Positions 6,718 through 14,977 of a stretch of DNA of 64,000 nucleotides are shown piece by piece. Source of the stretch: an uncultured Croceitalea sp. (GTDB lineage Bacteria; Bacteroidota; Bacteroidia; Flavobacteriales; Flavobacteriaceae). The translations under genes were made by a program, and so were the position numbers. The DNA is taken from contig CANLXH010000002.1 of assembly GCA_947495075.1 (NCBI GenBank), positions 186,001 through 250,000 of the forward strand. The letters run 5' to 3'. Position 1 is the first letter of the stretch; each line of letters begins with the position of its first letter. The notes under the pieces are model-generated. The model ran no database searches and had not been told where the DNA came from. It was given only the letters and a program-made list of their open reading frames with translations.

Positions 6718-7850
6718 TGGGGTTTAAACTAGAAAATATACATACGCAAAATAACTCCAAACCTAAGGGAGGTTTCTCTGAATTGCTACAGAAAGAGATT
6801 ACGTTTTTTGGGAAATCATTTTCCAATAAGAAAAAAGAAGATTTTTATACTGAATTGGGGGTATTGTTGAAAGCTGGAATTAACTTAAAAGAAGCATTAA
6901 GTCTTATTCAAGAATCTCAAAAAAAGGAAAAACAGAAAGATTTTTATGGCAGAATCGTTGCCGATTTGGTCTCAGGCACAAGTCTTTTTGAAAGCGTTGA
7001 GAAGAAAAAAGATTTTACAGAATATGAATATTACTCCATAAAAATTGGTGAAGAATCAGGAACTTTAACCGACATCATTATTGAACTTGGATTATTTTTC
7101 GCGAGAAAAAACGAACAACGCAGAAACTTGATTAATGCGCTTACATATCCTATAATTATATTGATTACCGCTATTCTTGTAATCATTTTTATGTTACGCT
7201 TGGTTGTACCTATGTTTGAGGATATCTTTAAGCAGAATGGCGTTGACCTTCCCTGGATTACCGAGGTGATTGTTGCAGCTTCAAATTTTATCAAAGCGTA
7301 TGGTTGGATGTTACTTCTCCTGCTTTTAGGAGTACTGATTGCCCGAAAATTCCTTTTTAAGCACCCCTGGTTTCAAGAAAAGCGGGATTACTTGCTCCTC
7401 AAGATACCATATGTGGGTGCATTTGTTAAGGCAGTGTACCTTTCACAGTTTACAAGAGCATTGAGTCTTTTAACGGCTTCTAAAGTGCCGATGCTTACAG
7501 GTATTGATTTGGCAAGTAAGATGATTGGTTTTGTGCCTTTGAAAAAGGCTTTGGATAGGGTGCAAGAACGTATTTTAGCTGGAGAAAGTCTTAGTAGTGC
7601 TTTAAAGGCAAATAAGCTATTTGATAATAAGATGATTTCACTGGTTAAAGTTGCCGAAGAGACCAATCAAACTCAGTTTATTTTTGAACGATTAAACCAA
7701 CAATATACCATTCAAGTACAACAAAAATCAAAATTACTTTCTACCCTTTTAGAACCATTTATTATTCTTATTGTGGGCATTTTTGTAGGTATAATTCTTA
7801 TCGCTATGTACTTGCCTATGTTTAAACTAGGAAGTGTGTTGGGAAATTAG
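6717..7850 (+). CDS. GspF/PilC-like inner-membrane platform protein
   Basis: This 377-residue protein is a type II secretion F-domain protein. It has two repeated cytoplasmic helical domains (around residues 40-130 and 240-340) and three membrane segments (about 140-165, 190-210 and 350-372). The motifs YTELGVLLKAGINLKEAL and SQFTRALSLLTASKVPML are the standard T2SSF repeat starts. GspF connects the motor ATPase to the pilin helix bundle. It is the last gene of the operon. The partner ATPase (GspE/PilB) and secretin are not in the window and must be encoded elsewhere. Confidence 0.92.
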   Translation: MGFKLENIHTQNNSKPKGGFSELLQKEITFFGKSFSNKKKEDFYTELGVLLKAGINLKEALSLIQESQKKEKQKDFYGRIVADLVSGTSLFESVEKKKDFTEYEYYSIKIGEESGTLTDIIIELGLFFARKNEQRRNLINALTYPIIILITAILVIIFMLRLVVPMFEDIFKQNGVDLPWITEVIVAASNFIKAYGWMLLLLLLGVLIARKFLFKHPWFQEKRDYLLLKIPYVGAFVKAVYLSQFTRALSLLTASKVPMLTGIDLASKMIGFVPLKKALDRVQERILAGESLSSALKANKLFDNKMISLVKVAEETNQTQFIFERLNQQYTIQVQQKSKLLSTLLEPFIILIVGIFVGIILIAMYLPMFKLGSVLGN

Positions 7851-8160
7851 ACCATCTTTCTCTAGTTTATGATATAACTTATGCATTTAGGTTTTGCTCG
7901 CTGTCCCTGTTAATCTGTTAGAAGAAATGGTTTTATGACCACAAAATTAAATTGCTAAATATTTTTAAGTCTTGGTTCCAAATACGCTATCAATGAATAA
8001 AATGGCAGTAAATTCAGTATCATAATGTTTTTTTATACTAATTATAGCTTTTTGCTTTAACAAATATTAAAATTTGAATTTTAACATGAAATGGCGTACG
8101 AAGTATGCACAATTTGAAAATAAAAAAGCCCTCGATTTCTCGAAGGCTTGCTATTATTAT
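7851..8160. other. Gene-free stretch between the secretion-like operon and the island
   Basis: About 310 AT-rich bases separate gspF from the island edge. No gene, tRNA or clear promoter is seen. The only structure recognised is the hairpin at 8126-8149, which reads as the old terminator of tRNA-Asp on the minus strand. Confidence 0.5.
8126..8149 (-). terminator. Probable original tRNA-Asp terminator, now cut off by the island
   Basis: Read on the minus strand this is AAGCC-A/C mismatch-TCGA arms around a GAAA loop, followed by six T. It lies just downstream of the tRNA-Asp 3'-end fragment at 8161-8182, in the position expected for the terminator of the uninterrupted tRNA gene. Confidence 0.7.
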
Positions 8161-8182
8161 GCGGTCTGGACGGGACTCGAAC
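8161..8182 (-). repeat. Distal attachment site (tRNA-Asp 3' fragment)
   Basis: These 22 bases are identical to the 3' end of the tRNA-Asp gene at 32847-32868 and then diverge completely. The copy contains acceptor and part of the T-arm sequence only, so it cannot make a tRNA. It marks the island end away from the integrase. Confidence 0.88.
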
Positions 8183-8232
8183 TTTTCTCTGAATTGCCCT
8201 ATATCAAGGGTCTGCCAAAGGGTGGTTTTTAA

Positions 8233-8252
8233 GGCTCACCGCACGGCTCACC
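8233..8252. repeat. Tandem octamer near the island end
   Basis: GGCTCACC occurs twice with four bases between. It lies about 50-70 bases inside the distal attachment site. A related GTCACC-type inverted repeat lies inside the other end (32701-32745), so these may be arm-type sites for the integrase. This is inference from position and partial similarity. Confidence 0.4.
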
Positions 8253-8393
8253 TTTTAACAAAGTTTAACAATCATTTTTTGTTGGATGTTGATTAATAAT
8301 GTCTGCTATGATCTCGTGTCCAGTAATTGACATTTTTAATACATTAAGATCTGAAAAAATGGTCAAGCGAAAGTCACTGGTAAAAGCCATTTC

Positions 8394-9422
8394 TTATTTT
8401 TTGACATATTCATTAATCTTCACTTTTATTTCTCCATTTTCAAAATGAGAAGTAGCCCAAGCTGCATCCTTGTCTTTTTGACTTTTGGTATAATAAAACA
8501 TGAAAATTCGTTCCGCTTGGATAAATAGATTTTTTCTTATTGTTTTAGCGAGCCACTCCAATTCTGAAATACTGGCTACCGAGTTTAATTCTATGTTTAT
8601 GGTTGCTTTTCCATTAAACTTCCAATAGTCTTTGTCAATGATTTCAAATTTGATAGGGTCAGTATTTGTTATTTTTGAAGGAATCTGGGATAGATATGTA
8701 ATTTCGTCTCCGTAATCGTCTTTTATTGGTGAAACTCTAAATTTGTAAGATGTTGGAATCTGCTCTATTTGAAAATATTTGATTCCACGACCTTTTAAAC
8801 GATTCATGATTTCAGTCTTTTGAGCATTGTCCATTCTCAACCCAAAATAGATTGATTTAACGGCTTGATAATTATATGCATGTAAGCCAAAATTATTGGT
8901 TAATATGCGATACTCTTGTTCATAGGCCCAACGCTTTGACTTAAATCCCCCCATTTTTCTAACAATGCTATTATTTTTATTCGTAGCAATATCAAGCATT
9001 CCTATCACTGGGGGTTTGTTGTTGTAAGTAACTGGAAACGAGAATTTTTCATCTGATTTGTAGCTTTCTAACAATAAATCTAATTCATACTCAATGCAAA
9101 AACCCTTATGCGAATTTCCATAGTGAGCCCATAACAGTTCATCTATGTAAGTCTGGGATAGCGAATAAATTCCCATTTTTTTGTCAAATGAGAGAACATT
9201 TCGATATGCTTCATCGACCACTTTCAGTGATTCTTTTGACTTAAAGCCCAAATATTTGCTAAAGCTTTTAGATTGACTAATAAGCTTTTCAGAATCTGTA
9301 ATTGTTTCACAAGGGTCATTTAAATCTAAAGAACTTGAAGCATAGTATAAATTGTTCTCTAGGCACTCTAAATCTCTTTTAAAAATCTCACTATCCCCTC
9401 CCCTGTATTTGTAAACTAACAT
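8394..9422 (-). CDS. DUF2971-family protein, putative effector partner of the adjacent ATPase
   Basis: This 342-residue protein shows the DUF2971 layout. The N-terminus has YKYRG and LYYASSSLDLNDPCE, the centre has the phrase YSLSQTYIDELLWAHYGNSHKGFCIEY (residues split here across the motif LLWAHYGNSHKGFC), and then comes KRWAYEQEYRIL. Those conserved W, H, Y and E/R positions define the family; the biochemical activity is unknown. The C-terminal ~100 residues are extra to the family core. It is the second gene of a pair, 69 bases downstream of an ABC/SMC-like ATPase on the same strand. DUF2971 genes are often found in variable islands, which fits a defence role, but this is unproven. Confidence 0.8.
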   Translation of the reverse strand: MLVYKYRGGDSEIFKRDLECLENNLYYASSSLDLNDPCETITDSEKLISQSKSFSKYLGFKSKESLKVVDEAYRNVLSFDKKMGIYSLSQTYIDELLWAHYGNSHKGFCIEYELDLLLESYKSDEKFSFPVTYNNKPPVIGMLDIATNKNNSIVRKMGGFKSKRWAYEQEYRILTNNFGLHAYNYQAVKSIYFGLRMDNAQKTEIMNRLKGRGIKYFQIEQIPTSYKFRVSPIKDDYGDEITYLSQIPSKITNTDPIKFEIIDKDYWKFNGKATINIELNSVASISELEWLAKTIRKNLFIQAERIFMFYYTKSQKDKDAAWATSHFENGEIKVKINEYVKK

Positions 9423-9491
9423 TGAATCCTAAAGTTTTTCTTGAATTGCTTACAACTTCTATTAAGGTTAAATATATGGATACGTAAAACT

Positions 9492-11228
9492 CTAAATAAA
9501 TACATCAGAAATTAACTTTTTAATGGTCAAGTTCTCTAACTTGGAGGCGATTGGTGAAACATTATCTTGGTTCAACTTCCAATGCATCCCCTCATTATGG
9601 ATTATTCCTAAAAGATAATGAGATTCTGGAGTTGTGATGCCTAGTTCTTCAGCTTTCTCCAGTTTACTTCTAGTTTTACGAGTTTTCAAAAAAGTTTCTT
9701 TCGCTTCTTGACTTTGAAGTTTGTTAAAAGCAATTTGTTCTATTCTTAATCTTAGTCCACCACAAACAGCAAATGGGTCATAGGGCCTATCGGACAAATA
9801 GTTTTGTACTTCATTATTCAAATGGGTCACAAAGTTGTTGCCTTCTCCCCAAAGTTCAGGGATATTAAGTGCCCTAAATTCATTTCGCTTATTAATTGTT
9901 CCTGGATCAAAATGCAGTAGGTATTTGGAAACATCGTCTTTAATTGATACATCTTCTCGATTTCTTAATAGGCTTATAATTCCTCGCGCAATTTGTATAT
10001 TAGATTTATTCAAGTAATATACTTTCTGATTACTGAATGCGAAATTCTTAAAGTAATTTGGATTGAGGTGTGTTAGTATTAAAGGATAAATTCTTTTACC
10101 ATCAAGTTTATAGTCTTTAATGAATTGAGTGATATAATATTGAGCAGCAGTTAGGTTCGCATCATCTAAATAGTCAAACACTTCATCTATTATTAAAATA
10201 TTAGCTTCTTTTTTTAAATGCCTTTTTGCCCTAAATAGCATAGAAATAAATGTTAAGATATCTCTTTGACCATTTGAAATATGGATTGCCTGAGGAAATT
10301 GAACTACCAACTTACCACCGGTTTGACTTGTTCTAATATTTCTCCATGTGCAATTAAAAGTAGACAGAGTTTCATCAAAACGTTGCTTATCTAACCGATA
10401 ATTACTGAAAGAACAAGCAGCTTTGAAATTGTTGGGATTATTATTGTAAAGCCAAATTATTTGAATCGCCGCTAGGTAACTTTTGGTTTCACTATTATAA
10501 CCTATATCGAATTCATTTATGAGATTACCTATTGTATTTAAATAGTTTATGCGTTTTAAATCATTCAAGCAATTAGTAGAAATCCAGTCTATTAGATTAT
10601 CAGCTGTGGTGTTTTCGTCATGCTCATTTATTGTTTCTATGATATCATGCAATTTTCTTTGGATTCTATCTCCATTTGCTCTCCGTAATGCTTGATAGTT
10701 TTCGCTTAGCTTTTCTACCAGAACTGAATTATTTAGAACTGAATTGGCATTTGGTAAAACTTTACCATTTCGACCAAAAACACTTTTATTATCTCTATAA
10801 GAATAATCAAATGAAGTATTAGTGGGAATCCTGTCAATTAGAACGACATCCTTAATTTCCAATCTTGCTGTAGCCCTTCCAAATTGTGAGCCAATCCCTT
10901 TTGGTTTTGTTAGGTTGTTTATCACAAAATAATCAAAATGCCCACTTATAGTATTCATTTCATTTGTGGCCACTAGATTTAGGACATTCCCATCTTCTTC
11001 CACATAATCTATTGCAATCCTTGGGAGATTCGCTATATTTTCTGCATGTAGGTCATCATCTGACAGATTTATTCTTCTATTATTCATTGATTTGAATGCA
11101 GTTGCCAGCGAACTTTTTCCAAATCCATTTGGTGCAACCAAAAGACTTGGTTTGTTCGGATAAATTCCAAGTTCAAACCTTTTCTGTTCGATACCTTTTA
11201 TGTATTCGATTTCAATTGTTCTAATCAT
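9492..11228 (-). CDS. AAA/ABC-type (SMC/RecF-like) ATPase of a candidate defence pair
   Basis: This 578-residue protein has Walker A APNGFGKSS (residues 32-40), a signature-like loop SNGQRDILTF (about 316-325), Walker B NILIIDEVFDYLDD (about 344-357) and a switch histidine in LILTHLNPNYF (about 381). The order and the split between Walker A and signature match ABC-like ATPases of the RecF/SMC/AAA_13-15 group, but the usual long coiled coil is short here. The C-terminal ~150 residues are unfamiliar and include a HNEGMHW segment that may be a partner domain. No TOPRIM motif is visible. It precedes the DUF2971 gene, and ATPase-effector pairs of this shape are common among phage-defence systems. 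Confidence 0.8.
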   Translation of the reverse strand: MIRTIEIEYIKGIEQKRFELGIYPNKPSLLVAPNGFGKSSLATAFKSMNNRRINLSDDDLHAENIANLPRIAIDYVEEDGNVLNLVATNEMNTISGHFDYFVINNLTKPKGIGSQFGRATARLEIKDVVLIDRIPTNTSFDYSYRDNKSVFGRNGKVLPNANSVLNNSVLVEKLSENYQALRRANGDRIQRKLHDIIETINEHDENTTADNLIDWISTNCLNDLKRINYLNTIGNLINEFDIGYNSETKSYLAAIQIIWLYNNNPNNFKAACSFSNYRLDKQRFDETLSTFNCTWRNIRTSQTGGKLVVQFPQAIHISNGQRDILTFISMLFRAKRHLKKEANILIIDEVFDYLDDANLTAAQYYITQFIKDYKLDGKRIYPLILTHLNPNYFKNFAFSNQKVYYLNKSNIQIARGIISLLRNREDVSIKDDVSKYLLHFDPGTINKRNEFRALNIPELWGEGNNFVTHLNNEVQNYLSDRPYDPFAVCGGLRLRIEQIAFNKLQSQEAKETFLKTRKTRSKLEKAEELGITTPESHYLLGIIHNEGMHWKLNQDNVSPIASKLENLTIKKLISDVFI

Positions 11229-11293
11229 TCAATTTATTTGCAGTTTTTGCTTTAACTAAATAATTTTAAAATGTCCGCCTTGTCCACATTTTA

Positions 11294-11395
11294 CTATAAA
11301 TAATCAGACTTTACATTTCTTAATTGCCAATCCTTAATTGGTCCATCGGGACAAGGATATTTCACTTTAGATTTCGATACCCTATTGTAGCTCAT
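11294..11395 (-). CDS. Micro-ORF 3 (33 aa) upstream of the ATPase gene
   Basis: ATG at 11395 opens a 33-codon frame, MSYNRVSKSKVKYPCPDGPI and onward, ending at TAG. Its ATG overlaps the stop of micro-ORF 2 (ATGA), and it ends 65 bases before the ATPase start. It is rich in Lys/Tyr and contains one Cys-Pro. It is not recognised and could be a gene remnant instead of an expressed peptide. Confidence 0.35.
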   Translation of the reverse strand: MSYNRVSKSKVKYPCPDGPIKDWQLRNVKSDYL

Positions 11396-11499
11396 ATAGT
11401 TGTCAAATTCAGCTTGCTTTTAACATGAGCAATCCAACAGAGTTTTATAAGCCCTCCTAATTCCTTCTTGTTTTTTTCTAGAGTTTGCTTATTGCTCAT
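11392..11499 (-). CDS. Micro-ORF 2 (35 aa)
   Basis: A 35-codon frame starts MSNKQTLEKNKKELGGLIKL and ends NLTTI. The start lies just after the stop of micro-ORF 1 and the stop overlaps the start of micro-ORF 3. The first half looks like a charged amphipathic helix. No family is recognised. Confidence 0.35.
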   Translation of the reverse strand: MSNKQTLEKNKKELGGLIKLCWIAHVKSKLNLTTI

Positions 11500-11500
11500 T

Positions 11501-11653
11501 TTAGTCCCCACGTTTATGTCTATGTGGCTTTAGCGATGGCGTATTTCCGGGAGTTTTTTTGTTATCTCGTTGACGCCTATCAGGTTTTCCAGTTGATTTT
11601 GCTTTCCTTTTTGGGCCGGGTTTAATAGCCTTAGTTTTCAAAACTGTCTCCAT
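11501..11653 (-). CDS. Micro-ORF 1 (50 aa), very basic peptide
   Basis: A 50-codon frame encodes a highly basic, proline- and arginine-rich peptide containing KPGPKRKAKSTGKPDRRQRD, with 17 Lys/Arg residues and no hydrophobic core. Such composition suggests nucleic-acid binding or a disordered tail. It is the first in a chain of three small frames on the same strand as the ATPase. The composition is coherent along the whole frame, which makes it the most believable of the three. Confidence 0.5.
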   Translation of the reverse strand: METVLKTKAIKPGPKRKAKSTGKPDRRQRDNKKTPGNTPSLKPHRHKRGD

Positions 11654-11852
11654 AATTAATTAGCTTTTGTTCGCACTATTTAAAGTCGGAAGTAAACATC
11701 TTACCTCTAAAGTCGTAGCAAGTTGAAATTCTTTTTGATAGAAACCTTGCGTAAAAACACATTGGCCTAAATGTTCTATTCAGTGGTATTTAGTGGTCTT
11801 TCAGGACCAAGAGAAAACTTGGGAATTTTTAATCTCTCTTAACGTAATCACC

Positions 11853-12590
11853 TTATTGTGTTCCGATTGATATTTGCAAAATGGAGTCTCTAGGTTCTAG
11901 AATGTATTTCTCACAAATACCTTCAGTGACAGGCTTTAAAGTCTTTCCATTCAAGGGATGCACGCCATGGTAAGTAAAAAAAGCAACCTTATTATCGGTC
12001 TTGTCATACCACATTTCACGTTCACATTGTAACGGTCTTTTTATTTCCTTCATTTTGAGTAAAATCACTTCATCCAATTTCCGTTCATTTTCCAATCCAG
12101 AGCATCTTATTTTTTCATAATGATCATCTACCCAAATCATGCAATTCTTTTTATAATACTTAGAGATAAAGAATGATAGAGTACCCAATAACAAAACTCC
12201 AATCACCAAACCTATGGAGACCATTTTTCTGTATTTTTCTTCTTGATCACTTATCTCTTTACGTAATCTCTTTTTTACTATTTCGCACTCAATTTTGGTT
12301 TCATAATCTTTGACGTCTTTATGACCTAAATATTCACAAAGCGCGTTCAACACATCATCTGTCGGAGATTGCTTTCCTCCTTCATTAAGGATATAGCCCT
12401 TGTAGTATCTAGTGAACGTATTGATGTCAATACTGAACTGAAAGTCTTCCATCAACTTATGGGATAAGTACTTGGCGAGTCCATGTATTGGTTTCTTCTT
12501 GGAGTCCTTCTTGGCTTTCTCAAAGACAAGTTCCATTAATTCTTGTACTAGTTCCTCTTTTTCAAAACTCTTTCTTTCTTCTAAATTCAT
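11853..12590 (-). CDS. Single-pass membrane protein of unknown function
   Basis: This 245-residue protein has a charged, helical N-terminal part (1-120) that would be cytoplasmic, one membrane segment (about 124-142), and a C-terminal domain of about 100 residues. The C-domain carries four cysteines, in CMIWVDDHYEKIRC and farther on CE and CEKY, which could form disulfides outside the cytoplasm. The phrase NTFTRYYKGY near residue 58 resembles a DNA-binding-like or Rep-like helix, but I do not recognise a named family. It is transcribed alone, divergent from the kinase cassette. A role in transmembrane signalling is a guess from topology only. Confidence 0.65.
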   Translation of the reverse strand: MNLEERKSFEKEELVQELMELVFEKAKKDSKKKPIHGLAKYLSHKLMEDFQFSIDINTFTRYYKGYILNEGGKQSPTDDVLNALCEYLGHKDVKDYETKIECEIVKKRLRKEISDQEEKYRKMVSIGLVIGVLLLGTLSFFISKYYKKNCMIWVDDHYEKIRCSGLENERKLDEVILLKMKEIKRPLQCEREMWYDKTDNKVAFFTYHGVHPLNGKTLKPVTEGICEKYILEPRDSILQISIGTQ

Positions 12591-12631
12591 CTTTTTAGTT
12601 GGTTGATATTTAGCTTCTTATGAACATGTCA

Positions 12632-12650
12632 AATTGGTGATGAACCAATT
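12632..12650. promoter_or_regulatory. Inverted repeat, possible operator
   Basis: AATTGGT and ACCAATT are perfect 7-bp arms around a five-base spacer. The site lies about 45 bases upstream of the start of the one-TM protein gene at 12590, where a repressor could act. Confidence 0.35.
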
Positions 12651-12762
12651 AGGAAAAAATGTCGAAACAATGTCTAAACAAAACTTCAGAAACTATTCTT
12701 CATTTGCCACAGAACAGTTCGAGCTATGTAAAGCTAACATAGCAAAATGCAAGTGATGGTTC

Positions 12763-12778
12763 TTGCGGGAACATGCAA
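12763..12778. repeat. 16-bp repeat bracketing the signalling cassette, left copy
   Basis: TTGCGGGAACATGCAA is repeated exactly at 15778-15793. The ends TTGC and GCAA are complementary. The two copies lie just outside the lipopeptide-kinase-regulator cassette. Confidence 0.6.
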
Positions 12779-12940
12779 TACGAGAGCAAAGCTCAGGGGA
12801 GTAGCCTAAGTTACCGTATTCTTTTCCACTTCCCAAACCATAGCGTACGCAAAAATTAAAACGGGTCTCTGAACCCTGTGGTGAATCTAGATAAGCATCT
12901 GGACAGGGGCCCACTTTGTGAAATTTTAAAATAGAAAACG

Positions 12941-13093
12941 ATGAGTAAGAAGCTTTTATTTTTATTTGCGCTAATGGGCAGCATAACATTATTCTCATGT
13001 ACCGCTGAGTCTTTGACAGAAGATAAATCTTTGTATGAAACGCAAAGTACTGAAGGTGATGATGGTGATGAGGACAAAGACCCTGATAAGTAA
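12941..13093 (+). CDS. 50-residue lipoprotein next to a histidine kinase
   Basis: This tiny gene encodes MSKKLLFLFALMGSITLFSC and then a 30-residue acidic tail ending GDEDKDPDK. The N-terminus is a textbook lipoprotein signal with the lipobox TLFSC, so after processing only about 31 residues (Cys20 onward) would remain. It lies 44 bases before the kinase gene on the same strand and may be co-transcribed. Small secreted or lipidated peptides encoded just ahead of TPR kinases recur in Flavobacteria, which makes a peptide-signal or sensor-modulator role plausible. It is too short for most gene callers. Confidence 0.7.
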   Translation: MSKKLLFLFALMGSITLFSCTAESLTEDKSLYETQSTEGDDGDEDKDPDK

Positions 13094-13137
13094 TGAATTG
13101 ACTGTTTAACTAATCTTCTTTTGTTTAAATTAGAAGG

Positions 13138-14967
13138 GTGAAACTATTTGTTTTTCCCTTCTTTTTTTGCTTTCTGATGTTATTCTCCTGTCAGAAAAAA
13201 CCTGCTGGTGATTTGTCGGAAGAAACAGCCCCAGAAGCCTCTGTTTTGGGTCAATTGGACCAACGCATAAAAAGATTAGCCAAAACACAACAGTTGGATA
13301 GTGCAATCGTGTTGTCAAAAGAGATGGCTGTAAAAGCAAAAGATTTGGGAGATTCCAATGCTTTGGCCAAGTCGCATTTTAGATTGGGATACTACAATAA
13401 AAAATTATTCAACCATTTAGAAGCTTTTAAAAATTATGATAAGGCACATGTACTTTATACAGGTTTAAAAGATCAAGCACTTGCTGCGGCCATGCTCATG
13501 TCAATGGCAAATATTCAAAAGGCGATAGGTGATTTCAACGGAGCTTACATCTCTGCTACCGATGCCCTTTCCCTTCTCGAAAACTCTAGTGTAAAAGAAA
13601 AGTTTCCCGCGTACCATATTATCACAGTTTCTTTAAAAGAAGAAGGAAAAACACAACAAAGTTTAGAATGGAGTGATAGGATCAAAAAACTTTTAGAACA
13701 AAATGATGCTGCTAATATCAAGAGCCAAATCATAAATTTTGAGAATACCCGTGCCAATATCTTGATTGATTTAAATCAATACGATGAAGCGGTTACACAT
13801 TTCCAAAAATTGCTTGATGATGAAAGTATTGTTGAAAACAAGAAGGTGTACGCAATGGTTTTAACTAATCTAGCTCGTGTATTATGGCTAAAAGATAGCT
13901 TTAACGATGAAAGTGAGTCGATGTTTATGAAAGGGTTGAAAATCAGAGAAGCGATAAGCGATGTTTCTGGACTTATTTCCAACAATATAAATCTTGCCAA
14001 GTACCACCAAGAAAATTCTCCAGCGAAAGCACTTCAATTTGCGAAGGCAGCGTTACAATATTCCGAAGCATTAAACAACCCAGTTGCGCAGTTAGAAGCA
14101 TTGGACTTGCTGCTATCCATAAAATCTAAAATTGGAACCTCTGTGACCCAAGAAGTCAATCTCTACAGTGCCAAAAATAAACACCTAAAACTGATTCAAA
14201 ACAAAATCAGGGATATTTATGCTTTGACCAAATTCAATAGTGACCAACTAGAGCGTGAAAACCTTATTCTACAAGCTGAAACTGCCAAAAAGGATAAGCA
14301 AAAGGCACTGATTTTAGTAGTACTAATCATCGTTGTTCTCATTAGTAGTATTTTCATGATTTATAAAAATGCCACCCGTAAAAGAGAACTTTTAGAGGCT
14401 TCTATTAAAACTGAGGCCAAGATTTCAAAGAAAGTCCATGATGAACTGGCCAATGATATCTCAGGGGTGCTGAACTATGTTGATTTATGGTATGGTGAAA
14501 AAGAGGAATCAAAAGAAAAAGTACTTACGCATTTAAGTTCTTTGTACAAAAAGGCGCGAGACATTTCGATTACCCATGCCCATATTGACGTTAGAGATTA
14601 TAATAAGGCTTTAAGAAATTTAATTGCTCAACATCATCCTAAAGATATGCAGGTGATAACCAGCCCAGTGAACCAAATCAATTGGGATAGTAAATCTGAA
14701 GCGAAGAAAATAGCACTTTATAAAGGGTTACAAGAGTTGTTGGTTAACACTAAAAAGCATTCCAAAGCTACCAGTATAAGCATTGTTTTTAAAAATGAGG
14801 GTAAAAAGATAATAACCATTTATACGGACAATGGGGTTGGGTTTATGGTCACCGAGCAGAAGTTAAATGGTTTGAACAATGTGGAAACACGCATGAAAGA
14901 AAGCGATAGTAGTTTTAGTTTTGAATCAAGTAAGGGTAAAGGTTTTAGAGCCCATCTAGTTATTTAA
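13138..14967 (+). CDS. TPR-type sensor histidine kinase
   Basis: This 609-residue protein starts at GTG. An N-terminal signal with an FSC lipobox (Cys18) leads into a long tetratricopeptide region (about 35-360), a coiled segment, one membrane helix (about 391-410), and a cytoplasmic kinase core. The phospho-acceptor is probably H434 in KISKKVHDELAND (HisKA_3-like). The ATP site includes QELLVNTKKHSKA (N box, about 533-545) and TDNGVGF (G box, about 563-569). The sensor part would face the periplasm. The response regulator starts ten bases after its stop. The TPR domain is a natural peptide or protein binder, possibly for the small lipoprotein upstream. Confidence 0.9.
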   Translation: MKLFVFPFFFCFLMLFSCQKKPAGDLSEETAPEASVLGQLDQRIKRLAKTQQLDSAIVLSKEMAVKAKDLGDSNALAKSHFRLGYYNKKLFNHLEAFKNYDKAHVLYTGLKDQALAAAMLMSMANIQKAIGDFNGAYISATDALSLLENSSVKEKFPAYHIITVSLKEEGKTQQSLEWSDRIKKLLEQNDAANIKSQIINFENTRANILIDLNQYDEAVTHFQKLLDDESIVENKKVYAMVLTNLARVLWLKDSFNDESESMFMKGLKIREAISDVSGLISNNINLAKYHQENSPAKALQFAKAALQYSEALNNPVAQLEALDLLLSIKSKIGTSVTQEVNLYSAKNKHLKLIQNKIRDIYALTKFNSDQLERENLILQAETAKKDKQKALILVVLIIVVLISSIFMIYKNATRKRELLEASIKTEAKISKKVHDELANDISGVLNYVDLWYGEKEESKEKVLTHLSSLYKKARDISITHAHIDVRDYNKALRNLIAQHHPKDMQVITSPVNQINWDSKSEAKKIALYKGLQELLVNTKKHSKATSISIVFKNEGKKIITIYTDNGVGFMVTEQKLNGLNNVETRMKESDSSFSFESSKGKGFRAHLVI

Positions 14968-14977
14968 TCACCTAAGC

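Larger units (their letters stand above)
12591..12940. other. Intergenic region between divergent genes
   Basis: This 350-base gap lies between the one-TM protein and the lipopeptide gene. It contains an inverted repeat at 12632-12650 and the 16-bp motif at 12763-12778. The rest (12780-12930) is more GC-rich than its surroundings and may be a structured leader of the signalling cassette, but no known riboswitch is recognised. Confidence 0.4.

Noticed and set aside
8105-8296. Open frame of 63 codons over the left island end
   Set aside because: It covers the old tRNA terminator and the attachment site; it is a chance frame.
12693-13339. Several minus-strand frames opposite the lipopeptide and kinase start
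   Set aside because: They lie opposite a convincing lipoprotein and kinase and have no recognisable features.
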